Source of the DNA: Anolis sagrei
Taxonomy: Eukaryota; Chordata; Lepidosauria; Squamata; Anolidae
Reading direction: 5' to 3'
Length of the DNA stretch: 64,000 nt
Assembly (NCBI RefSeq): GCF_037176765.1
Contig: NC_090024.1
Span: 159,029,278-159,093,277, forward strand
Positions 47,001 to 60,314 of this stretch are shown here, piece by piece (position 1 is the first letter of the stretch; the number at the start of each line of letters is the position of its first letter). A program made the translations under genes and the position numbers. The notes beneath the pieces were generated by a model. That model was not told the DNA's origin, made no database searches, and was given only the letters and a program-made list of their open reading frames with translations.

Positions 47001-50000
47001 GTATAAGTAGCTCACCTTTTTAAGAGGCAAACCAAGAAGTCTGAAGAGGCCAAGAGGGCAGAGAAATAGCCACAAGTGAGAGCCACACACAGATCCAGGG
47101 AGGCATTTTTCCCATCCCTGTTTCAGACACAAATTGTTGATTTCTGGGAAGGAATGTGTTGTGGACGGAGGCATCTTACCCATCATATCACATATTTCCT
47201 TTTGTTTTTCTGTCTTTTCCACTCATAAATTATAATTTGAATACTGTATCATATAGATATTATATAAATTAATGGCAAATGTAATACTGCAATTTTGTGT
47301 ATTGCCATTCTAAAACATAAGCAGAAAGGATGTGTGGTTGTGAGTTTTTCCCCCTTAAAATATTTAAAATAGATCAGCATTCAAATACACTGCATAAAAA
47401 ACCCATGAAGTGGAGAGAAATAACAAGAAATGTGCATTTGTTTGTTTGTTTGTTTGTCTAACAGACCCGCTCCTTTGAAGTATTTGACTACAATGGAGTC
47501 TACCCCTGGCAGACTTTCATTCGGTCCCCAAAACTGACTGAACTGTTTGAAAGAGAGGTGAAGGATGTAATCACGTTTCAACACAGGAATGGCCATGTTG
47601 AAGATATCATGGCTCCAGCACAAATCTCAGAATTTGCTTTTAACATCCTCAAAGGAATTTTGAATTTACATGAATATACCCTGAAGATCGACCAGAAAAA
47701 CTATAATTTAAGAGAGGTGAACTCTTAATTTTTCGATTATATTTGCCATCATGTGGCTTTTATATTTTCTGTATTCTCATATTAACCATTTATGGTTGTA
47801 TATTTTATTTATATGCAAACATGTACCACTTAGAAGACTAATAAGTTTTATTTGGCCTGAACATTCAGATAGTCCTTGTCACCAGTTTACTTACAGTGCA
47901 GCAACCACTACTTATATTAGCAAAACAATTCCAAATTGCATTGTCAAGAAATGTAATGCTGTATATTAAAAATGTAGTCCATAATCTGCATTTTCAAGAT
48001 AAAAGACACACAAGCACAGGACTGTATTCTACAAGGCCTAACTGCCTTTAACTCTTGTTTTAGAATATTTCCCTTCACATATATTTCCAAAGTGCTTGAC
48101 ATATCTTTTGAGAAGTCCTTTCCGCAATATTAAGGCAAGTCAGTTAGAAAAGTTTGAAGCTGAAAAGTAATATCTTGCCTAAAGCTGAGTTCATGGCTGA
48201 GCTCTCAGGGCCCTTCTACACTGGCAAATAATCCAATATAGAGGGAACATTAACCTGGGACATCCAAACAATGGACCAGACTAATGCATTTAACCTAGAA
48301 TAAACCTGTTATTCTAGTATTTGTTCTGTATTTTAAAAATACTTGCAAAGATACAGATCTTTGTTGTTGATCCGTACCTTTGCAGGTATGGGGCCTGAGA
48401 TGTCTGTCCTTTCCACGATCTCGGGAGGTGTCCCCTCAGCCATCCTGTGTTTCCTAGACTCAGGCAGCCCAGACTGGTGAGATGGCAATGCACCCTCCCC
48501 TCCCTGCCCCCCCCCACCCGTTTCACCCCAAAGGTTAAAAAAAATAGCCTCCTTACCTAGACACATGGATTCCCTTAGCTTCATGGCCTTGAGAAATAAT
48601 ACCATGGACATTTCGAGAGGGGAGAGCCAAATATCACTTGACTAGAATTCCGAGAACCTGACAGCATCTCAGAGCTCTTCTGTGCTGACCCAAATGTAGA
48701 CCAGACCTGACTTAGCTTAACTCATGACAAGGCCATGGTTAACCTAGATCAGCGCCATGAAGCATTTCGCCACTGCAGGGCTTATCCAATTACACACTGA
48801 TGTAAGCGGTCAGTGCAGATGAACCCTCAAAGAGAAAGCAACATGACTTTTCTTCAATTTGTTGAGGCCTATCATGTGATATTCATATTTGTGGTGACTG
48901 ACCCATTAGTAGCTAACTTTTAGAATTGAGAAAGTCTTAGAGGGCTCGGAGCACTGCAACTTACATGGCATGGGCTGTTTAAATTCAAAGTATGAAAGTA
49001 GTAAATTGTCCTTCCAATGCAAACTCTTCCCCTCTTTCATTATGAACCCTCATTACACTGGATTCAGTACTGACAGGTTATGGAGTGCTGCATTTCAGCT
49101 CATTAACTAATGGGCAACATAAGGCATAGGGAAGACTCTAGACTTGAAACACCTTAGGGGGAAAAGATAGGATTTAAACTAATCAGAAACTCTCTAAGCA
49201 TACACCAAGATTACACTTCTGATGAATACAAAATCGTGTTTTAATGTTATAGATCTGAGTGAAACCTGCTAATGTGAGGAAGAAAGTTAAGATTCCTTAG
49301 CTCTTCAGCAGTGCTTAATTATTACCGCTTTTATGGCACATCTGTGCATCTATAATTCTAAGGCTTCTAACAGAGGAATGTGTGAGCTGTAGATTAGGTG
49401 TAATGGGATTTTTAGGGGCAAAATATCAGTCGACTGAGAAAGTTCTCCCTTTTGAGGTTTAATTCTGACTGATCAAATTATTACACCACATTTTTTATTA
49501 AAATGCTCAAATTATGCCTCATATACAATAAGCCCTAATTGGAACTGAATCGGGAACTTCCCAGTGAGCCAAGCCACAAGTTGAGTGAAGTCTGTAGGGG
49601 TTTTCAAGTAATCTTTCAGTAGTAGCCCATTCCTGAATCTTTAACAAGAAATATGTAAAAGGAAAGGAGTAAAAAAATAACAATGATTAAAGGCATGCAT
49701 TAGAGCAGAGATATTTTAGGCAATTCCACAAGTAGATGAATATTTTCCAAGAAGACAATATACGCTATCTTTCTATGTATCTATCTAAACTTCTATCTGT
49801 TTATATTTGTTTATTCAGAATGGCATTGAAGGCAAGTGCAACACAACATACTTCCTGAGAAATTCAGAGAAAAATGATGAGTTCCTAGTAACCAAGTCAA
49901 AGGATTTAACTGACTGCGATGACATGGTTTTAAAGGTTGTTGGTGCTGCATATGCAATCCCATGCAAGTCCTGCCAGCAGGTCAGTCCAGTGAATGTGTA

Positions 50001-52955
50001 TAATCTAAAGCATAAATCACAGATATAAACATATTATTATGCTCTGTATGTAATTACTAGGGGAATGCAAAAATCCAGACACGGCTTATAAGTCATAAGT
50101 GATTTGGTAAATCCATATTTACGACCCGAGTTACAAAGCCAGTATCGCATGGCCTCCACACACAAACAAATGAAGGAATGAAGACGTTTGTTACTTTTTG
50201 TAAGTTGCAGTGAGTCAGCTTCTTCTTCAGTGTAAGCAAACTCTACTGGGTGGGTGCAGCCAAAGAGGTATGCCGCATGCTCTCCTCAGCCTATCAGGGC
50301 TAGAGAGAGGAGAAGGGAGGAGGTGCTCCTGGCATTTCCTTTAAATACAGGAGCCATGTTGTCTCTGTCACCATTGCGAGTGAGCTGGTGGGTAGCTGGC
50401 GATTTAGGGTAGCAAGTGACTCAGTAGCAAGCAACTCGCTAAGCAGCTGAATTTTTTTCTTGCGCCATGCAAGATTAACTTAGTTTGCCTCATCTTAGGA
50501 TTTCTTTTAGGATCACTACAGCTGAGTTTAGGGTCCTTTTAAGATCCTTTTTCTTTGCATATTGGGTTTCTTCCTGCCTTGGAGCCTGGCGATTCTATCG
50601 ACGCCTTGGTAACTCTCTATAATGGGGAGATGTCCAGGGCGATAGATACGATCGCACCCGAACGCCCCATCTCGTTGCGTCGTGACAGGACATCTCGCTG
50701 GTTCTCCGGGGAGCTGGCTGTGATGAAGCATACGAGAAGGGGGCTAGAGCGCAAATGGAGGAAATCTCAGGACGTCTCTGATCGAGCACGGGCTAAAGCC
50801 TCTCTTAAGGCATACTCCGTGGCTATACGGGTGGCCAGGAAATCATTCACGACCACCCGTATAGCGTCTGCAGCAAATAGATCATCGGAGCTGTTTCGGG
50901 TCGTGGGGGAACTCCTCCACCCACCTGTGGTGGAGGAGGTCACTGATGACCCAGCAGCTCAGTGTCGCGATTTCGCACACCATTTTGCAGGTAAAGTCGC
51001 TCAGATACGCCTTGAGCTCGACTCCAATTCCATCGCAGTGCCTGAAGAGGTGACGGAGGCATCTGCTTGTCCAATTTTGTGGGATTCTTTTAGGCTTGTT
51101 CTTCCTGAAACCGTAGAGGAGGTTCTTGGGGCTGTGAGGGCGACCACCTCACCTCTAGACCCATGCCCATCTTGGCTCATTAAATCGGCCAGGGAGGGGT
51201 TGGTTGACTGGTTTGTATTGATTATCAATGCATCGTTGGAGCAAGGGATTTTTCCATCTAATTTGAAACAGGCTGTGGTTCGCCCACTCCTCAAAAAAGC
51301 TTCCCTTGACTCCACGGTGCTGAGTAACTACAGGCCAGTCTCCAACCTCCCTTTTTTGGGTAAGGTGCTGGAGCGGGTGGTCGCCTCCCAGCTCCAGAGC
51401 TTCCTAGATGATACCAACTACCTAGATCAGTCACAGTCTGGTTTCAGGCCTGGTCATGGCACCGAGACAGCCTTGGTCACCTTGGTGGATGACCTCCGCA
51501 GAGAGCTGGACAGGGGGAGTGTGACTCTGCTGGTTCTCCTGGACATCTCAGCGGCTTTCGATACCATCAATCATGGTATCCTTCTGGGTCGTCTCTCTGG
51601 GATGGGCCTCGGGGGCACGGTTCTGTCGTGGCTCCGGTCCTTCCTGGAGGGACGAACCCAGATGGTGAAGCTGGGAGACGCCTGCTCTGACCCCTGGCCT
51701 TTGACCTGTGGGGTCCCGCAAGGCTCCATTCTGTCGCCCATGCTTTTCAACATCTACATGAAACCGCTGGGAGAGGTCATCCGGAGTTTTGGAGTTGGAT
51801 GCCATCTTTATGCGGATGACACACAACTCTACTTCTCCTTTCCACCTAATTCCAAGGAGGCTTCTCGGGTGCTGGATGAGTGCCTGGCCGCTGTGTCGAT
51901 CTGGATGAGGAAGAGCAAGCTGAAGATCAATCCCGACAAGACAGAGGTCCTCCTGGTCGATCGTAAACCGGACCGGGGTATAGGGTGGCTACCTGTGTTG
52001 GACGGGGTTACACTCCCCCTGAAGCCACAGGTCCGCAGTTTGGGTGTCCTCCTGGATTCTTCGCTCACACTTGAGGCTCAGGTGTCGGCGGTATCTGGGA
52101 GGGCCTTTGCACAATTGAGACTTGTGCGCCAACTGCGACCGTACCTCGTGAAGGCTGATCTGGCCGGGGTGGTCCATGCCTTGGTCACCTCTAGAATGGA
52201 TTACTGCAATGCACTCTACGTGGGGCTGCCCTTGAAGACGGCTCGGAAACTTCAATTGGTCCAGCGGGCAGCAGCTAGGATGCTAACTGGAGCTCATTAT
52301 CAAGAGAGGTCTACCCCTCTGTTTAAGGAGCTCCACTGGCTGCCATTTATTTTCCGAGCCCAATTCAAGGTGCAGGTGCTCACCTACAAAGCCCTGAACA
52401 GTTTGGGACCACCCTACCTGCGTGACCGCATCTCCATCTACGAACCCACACGCTCGCTCCGGTCATCTGGGGAGGCCCTGCTCGTGATCCCACCTACATC
52501 GCAAGCACGCTTGGTGGGGACACGGGACAGGGCTTTCTCTGTGGCGGCCCCCCGGCTCTGGAATGCCCTTCCAAAAGATCTTCGCCAGGCCCCTACTCTA
52601 GCAGTTTTCAGAAGGAACCTAAAAACTTGGCTGTTCCGATGTGCCTTCGCAGATTAGGAATCCGCATCCCAAGTCCTTGAAGCACTTTAGCACAACCAAT
52701 GTTGCTGCACACCGCACTTTTAATCCTACATTCCTCCTGCCATTTCAGCACTTTTAACCCCTGTACCCCATTGCGCCGGCCGAACCAGTTTTAATAGTGT
52801 CTTGATGTTATTGTCATTGTTGTTATTTTGCTTAATTGTTTTGATTTGCTTTGTTTATTGTTGTGTTATGTTTTTTCTATTGTATTGTGTTTTGAGGCTT
52901 CGGCCCGTGTAAGCCGCATCGAGTCCTTCGGGAGATGCTAGCGGGGTACAAATAA

Positions 52956-53000
<45 letters not shown>

Positions 53001-53045
53001 GGCTGTTTTAATATCTGTATTTTTTTTAATTGTATGCCTCTGCTT

Positions 53046-53089
<44 letters not shown>

Positions 53090-53719
53090 TGAAATACAAC
53101 AAGATGAGTCCACAGCAGACAAGATTACTCTGCTGGCTGTTGTATTGGATCACACGTCAGACACTTCCCAAGTGTCTAGGACTATGTGATGTATCGGCAA
53201 ATTATGCGTGCAGATCCCAGTAAGGTGGCCTTCTGCATCTGGCAGATGGTAATTTTGTCAGCGCCTATTGTGTTTAAGTGCAGACCAAGGTCTTTAGGCA
53301 CCGCACCCAGCAGGCCCGTAGCCAGGATTTCATTGGGGGGGGGGGGCTGAGTTTGTTTCGGGGGGGGCTGAGCCTGAGTGAAAGAGGGTCTACTCTAGCA
53401 TACCTTTTGTATCGTTACCCCAATACCCCCATGCATATGGGATATATTGAGCATGGTGATCAGATCATGATATGAATAAATATAGCAGTTTAAATAATGC
53501 ATCGGTAAGGCCTTTTCGCGAACCACCATGAGAATTTGGGGGGGGGGGCTGAAGCCCCTCAAGCCCTCCCCCCCCCCCCCCCCCCCGGCTACATGCCTGG
53601 CACCCAGTATGCTGATCACCACTGGGACCATCTTTACTGACTTGTGTCAAAGTCTTTGCAGTTCGATCTTTAAATCATCATATCATGTCAGCTTTTCCAG
53701 TTTTTTTTCTCTTCAGTCC

Positions 53720-53751
<32 letters not shown>

Positions 53752-56653
53752 TAGCTGTGGCTCAAGGTGGTATATAGAAGTAGATGCACCAATAGCTGAA
53801 CTTAACATAAAGCATTTTTCCCTCTTCTCTTTCTTGATAGCACATTGCCAAAGTGAAAAAAGAACTTTAAAGAGAGCAGGCTGTTTTGTCACTTGGGGAA
53901 TAGAAAACTTCTCAAAGACCAGGACTGAAACACAATCCTATGTTACTAATAGAATTACTGTATCCAACTAGATTGTATCAGTGCTTAATTCTAGACCTCT
54001 TAGGAGTATATCAACATGATAATAAAATACTTTTCTATTACTTTTGTTTGTAAAGAGAAACAAGAATTTCCAAGCTGCTTCTACATACAACTACACATTT
54101 AAGGATATACAGAATGGACAGAGGCTGCTTCTGGAAGCCAATAGCCTTGAAATACGTCAGTTCAGCCCATTCAATGAGTTAAATGGAGGAATTGCCTTAA
54201 TGGAAGCCAGGTACACACCATTGTATCAGCACTAAAATGTTGAAAATTGAGTTACTGTATCACTAGTGCAGCATTCTAAATAAACTAGTCAAATGCCCTG
54301 AGACTAACCTTCAATATTTACTGTGTCCTGTTTATTCTAGAATGTCATGGATTGCTATAAATCTGAAACAGGTGGAGAAATAACCAAACCATTTTAAGGA
54401 GAAGTTGCCAATTTCTGATTCGTTTCTTTCAAATGGATAGTATTCAAAATACAGCTTTAAAGCCAACACAAATATACATTCATATGAAAACCAAATATTG
54501 TTATACTAGTAGTAAAATAATTTGAAACATGACAATATCCTGATGAGTAGGATTTGGGAAATAATAATGAATGGATCACTTGGGGCCAAAATACATGTGA
54601 CATTAGTCATATGTTTAAACAAGAGTGCATATGACATTCTAGGAAAACATTCACAAGGTAGAGCATGTGATCTCTAAGCAGAACAGCAACCCTTGCCAGT
54701 TTTCTCAGCAAGTTTCACCATATTTCATTTCTTTCTACACATAAAGTTTAGGTGACTAGCTTGCATAAATTCATCCATGAATCAGGAACTTAATTGCAAT
54801 TATATGGATATCTACAGAGTTAAAATCTGATCTATATATGGATCTGAATTCTGATGGTCAACCTCAACCAAAGGAAAGCCACTGTTATCAGTGAAAGCAA
54901 CACACAAGTAAATACCATGGATTCAATAAATCAGACTAACCAATAGAATTCATGGCTTTAGATAAACTTCTATAAATGTCATACATATGTGATTGTACCT
55001 TTTGGCCATTCTGCAACAATTATGTGTAATTTGTGTTAATCTAAACAGAGTTCCACAAATTCAACTATTCCAGTGAGAAATAGACCAAAATGTTAATTCA
55101 CCATTCAATGATCAATCCACGAGGACACTATTTGCAATTACCCAACATGATTTGATCCATTCATTGTACATTTTATTGAATAATGTATAATTGTTTGTCA
55201 TTGTCTTTATTCCATGTGCTTTCTCCATTGCAAAATGAGAGGGACACTTGGGGCCCTTCCACACAGCCATACAACCCAGAATATCAAGGCAGATAACCCA
55301 CAATATCTGCTTTGAACTGGAATATCTGAGTCCACACTGCCATATAATCCAGTTCAATGTGGATTTTATACATCTGTGTGGAAGGACCCCTGAACATACA
55401 CAGAAAGTGCTATAGTTAACCATGATTGCAAAACCTAGAGGTAGAAACATTTTCCATACAATACTGTGTTTGTTTTAAATTTCATTCATTTTTTCATCTA
55501 CAGCCAGAAAATGGTATTCACTGGTTCCCAGGAACGCTTGCCCGTTATGCCTTCTGACTTGAAGAAATTTGGGTCACTTGCATACAATTTTAAAGGTGAA
55601 CTCCCTGCACTTCCTATTCAGTTACCGAAAATCAAAAATCGAGAAAAAGAGGTAACACCAAGATTCAACTATAGACACTATGCCAAGGTTCTTTACCCAA
55701 GACCTGAAAGAGTATTTGACAGGCTTCTTCTTTCTTTCTATTAACAGATTGAGGATGTATTACAATATTTGGCAGGCCACTCAAATGAGAAGTTTCCAAT
55801 TGACGGTCCAATAAAATTCTTAGAGCTTGTACAACTTTTCCGCACAGCAGATGACATTGATTATTTTGATACATTCTTTAAACGATACTCTAGCCAGGCA
55901 GCGTACAGGTAAGAGAATATAGGATGTGCTTTTACAATTGGAAAAACATAGCTGAATGGTATAAACTAGTTATCAGAGTTTGGATGTGATGGCTGCTTCT
56001 TTACCTACAGGAGGGTAATCCTGGATTTAATTCCTGCTGTTGGCAATCCAGTTGCAATTAGATTCCTAAGGAATAAAATGGAACATGGAGAACTGACCAA
56101 TTTTGAAATATCACACACACTGCTTGTGTTCTTCCATTTCTGCAATGCTTCTCAAGAAGTATTAGATGAAGCAATGGTAAAGTGCATTGAAATCTCTTAT
56201 TTGACATGACTAAAACTGATTTTTTTTTTTAAAATAATTTTTTTAAAAAGGTAAAACACGTGTAGCAGGATTTCAGAATCTGACAGCAAGTATAGTCAAA
56301 GAGTTAAATATAACTGTCTAACCTTGTTGGGGATAGGAAAATTATGTCCCAAGGCCATCTCTACAGAGATCCTTGAAGCCCTTAGATCCCTCCCCTCTAA
56401 TGCTTTTCCTTACAGTGCTTACCATTTTAGATGCTAAACAGCATAACAGTTATGGATGTCTCTCCATAAGTGCTGAGTCCAGTCTGAAATGCTTTTTCCG
56501 CTGAGTTTATTGAGAGTTGATTGTTTATTGCTTATTGATTTGTATTGTATTGATTGTTTTATTTGATGTTTTGTTTATTGATGTATTGTGGGCTTGGCCT
56601 CATGTAAGCCGCACCGAGTCCCTTGGGGAGATGGTAGCAGGGTACAAATAAAG

Positions 56654-56695
<42 letters not shown>

Positions 56696-59600
56696 CCTGC
56701 GCAAAATGTTTGCTTTGAATTTGTTTCTTCCTTTTGATGACTAATTGCAGCAACAACTGACTTTTCCTTCCACAGATCATTGTGACAGATGTTCTTAAAG
56801 GCCCCGAAAGTGCCTATCGCAGAGTTATCACCCTTGGCTATGGATCATTACTTAACAGATACTGCTCGACCTCAGATGTGTGCCCTGACAAGTATCTCAA
56901 GGTATAGGTCTGGATTTTCATTACATGCCATAATAATGCAAGAGGAACATTAAATAAAATGAAAGTGGGGGAAGAAAAATATTTTAACACCCTCCTCCTC
57001 CTTCTTCTTCTTCTCATAATAATAATAATCATCATCATCATCATCATCCATCAATCATCCCACCTTTCTCCCAAAACTGGGGATCACAATAGAATTGTCA
57101 TTGTGTGTCTTGAAGTCCTTTCTGATTTTAGGACCCTTCCACACAGCCATATAACCCAGAATATCAAGGCAAAATAACCCACAGTATCTGCTTTGAACGA
57201 TCTGAGTCAACACTGCCATATATTCCAGTTCAGAGCAGATATTGTGGGGTTTTATTCAGCTGTATGGAAGGGTTTTACAGAGCCAAAAGTAAACTTATCA
57301 TGAGGTTTTTCAGAAAGGGTTTGCCTTTGCTTCTTCTGAACCTGAGGGATTATAACTTGTTCAAGGCCAGCCAGTGAATTTCAAGGGCGTAGTGGAGATT
57401 AAAACCCTGGTCAAAAGAGTTTTTAAAAAGAAACAATATAGTTAACAATGTAGAAAAGTGAGTATTAAAAACTATCCACAATATGAAAAATATCAAAATT
57501 GCATTGAAAAAGTATTTCAATTTTAAATGGCACAGCACTCTGTCATTTTTTAAATAGCCTTCTATTTTCAAAGCTTATCAGAGTAAAAAAGGTTTTTAGC
57601 TTACTGACAAAAGAACAGCAAGGAGTGGGTCGTTCTAACTAGTCTAGGAAATGCACCCCAGAACCTAGAGGTGTGTCTCCATCAATCCTGTTGTGATGGT
57701 AGTGGGTCAGAGAGGGTAAACTTTCAAGATGATCTCAGGGTCTGGCAGGCTCATACAGGTAAATACTTTTTTGCCAGACACCATGAACTTGGTGTATTTG
57801 AATTTTTTTCAGGATACCAAACACTGAAGGTTTATTAAAGCAATCATATATCATTTCTGACAAGTATTTGTACTTAATATTCTTAGAAGATCTTTTAACT
57901 TAACATTTTTCAGTATCACCGAAAGGATATATCCATTAATCTGTGGGCATATATAGTATAAAACATTGCCTAACAGGGAAACATTTATCAAAAGCATATA
58001 GCAAATCAACATCCCTGTCAGCACATCCGATGGTTATAATTTTATTTTATATCAATTTCTTCAAATTATGTGGAATATAAGATGCTATTGCACATTGACA
58101 TTCGAAATAGGGCGACAAGCAACACTAAATCTTTCCCATAAGTTCTTTTCAATATTTCTAAAAATATTACATCTCATGTTTCCTGAATAAGCTGTATTCA
58201 AGGTATAGATCTGGATTTCCATAACATGCCATCATAATGCAAGTGGAATATTAAATAAAACAAAACAAAACAAGATAAAATCTCCCAACTGTGATACAGG
58301 AGACATGGTGGAACTTTCTTCCTGGCTCCCCTTCTTCTCTCTTAGTCCCCTTTGGGGTGAGAAGGGTGGGATATAAATGTCGCAAATAAATAAATAAATA
58401 AATAATATTCCCTCAAGAATATATTCACATTTGCTTGATTTAAAGGAAAGAGAATGGCATCTGGAGTGTTGGTGACTGTCCATCCACACGATGCATCTTG
58501 AAAATAGATTAGCACATCACATTGCAGAAATCATGGCAGGAGGTTAAACTACATCATGGCCCTTGTTGCACCTTCCAACTAAATTATTGTATGATTTTTT
58601 ATCATTATCAGACAGCAAAAGTAACTTCCTTGTATGGAATTGCATTTGACATTTGACTTTCATTCTTTTATTTAATATCCCACTTTTCTATCAAAAAGGT
58701 ACTTTCCTTAAAAGACATACATCATAGTAGTCTGAAAGACTACATCATATTACCTAGCTTAACAATCTGCTATTATGAATGTATGATTAGCAAAGCATAG
58801 CAACTGAACTGAACAAATGGGAAATTGATTCTGATGGATAGACTCAAGAAAGCTTTGAATCTAAACTTGCAAATCTTAGACAGGGCTGTTGTTGATAAGG
58901 TAACTTGGGCATCTCTCACTCATAGTTTTACCATAAGTTGAAATGAATTTGAATGCAGTTAACAGCAAAGTAGACAAATTCATAATCATGAGTTTGGGTC
59001 TTTATGTGTGGTGCTTCTTCCATAACAAATCTCCTTATTGATATGTGCTCATCTTTCTAGATTTCTGCCATACTGCTTCCACAGCTCATTCCACTTTTAT
59101 CCACTTCTTTTTTATAGCCTCTGACTGATTTTGCAACAAAAGCAGCAGAATCATCTGATATAGAAGGAATAGTTCTCGCTCTTAAATTCTATGGAAATGT
59201 GGGCCATCCAGCTGCCTTGAAGCCAATTATGAAATTCATCCCAAATTCTGCATCTTTTATTGATGTTAGAATTCCTACAAATGCAATAATGGCTCTAAGA
59301 AATATTGGCAGCAGAGACCCAGTACGGGTAAGTTGGGAATAATTGAAGAACATCATTATATGTACTTATTAGTTACACTTGGTCTAACCCACAGTTATTG
59401 TCTAACCCTTAATTATTTGTCCTCTGAAAACATTACAGAGGGATAACAAGAAAATGCATCTAGTCAAAGCTAAACATAAGTTTGTTTTGCACCTCCTGAA
59501 TCAAAATAAGAGGACCAACACTCAATTGTACTGCGATATTCACATTCCACCAGTTTTCTAGTCAAATTATCCCAACAAACATTCATAAAGAAACTCACAC

Positions 59601-60236
59601 TTCAAAGGAAGGTGCACACAAAAAACTGTGTCTATTAGTGTAGTAAGAAAGATTATGCTGGGGAAAATTACTTGCCAAAATATGTCTGTGTCTGTGTCTG
59701 TGTGTGTGCACGAAAATAGAGAGGGAGAGAGAAAATTAATATACAAAAGTATGTATCTTAGAAAAGAAATACCCACAGTAAAGAGGCACTCATAAGAAGC
59801 TGTTAGCTGAAATAATAGAAATTATTTTTAAAAATAAATAGAAAATAGGGGAAATTGCTTGAAGAAAAATGGTATTTAAGAAAAGAAGTGTACAAGATGT
59901 ATATGTTAGAAAGATTGTGTATAATCATGTGAACACTGAGAAGCGTGCATGAAAAGGAGTATCCATTTCCAAACTAACTTTAAAAATGCAATTTGATATG
60001 GACCAAAATGAAGTGAAAAACTGGAGGAAGTTTAAGCAGAACTTAAACTGACAGATTCACACATCTCTAGCATGAACAGCCTCATGAGGGTTTAACAAGG
60101 AGAAGCACAAGATATTCTTGTATCCCCATTTTGATACTTTAGATGTGATGATCCGTGTAGAAATTTCTGCAATTAGAATCACATATATCTTACAGTGAGG
60201 AGATATATAGTGCAACTTTGGATATTTGCTCTATGG

Positions 60237-60314
<78 letters not shown>

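Noticed and set aside
53528-53971. 147-residue plus-strand frame upstream of vitellogenin exon 6
   Set aside because: It runs through the hAT element's C tract, the LINE fragment and an (ATT)n repeat, and has no splice support.
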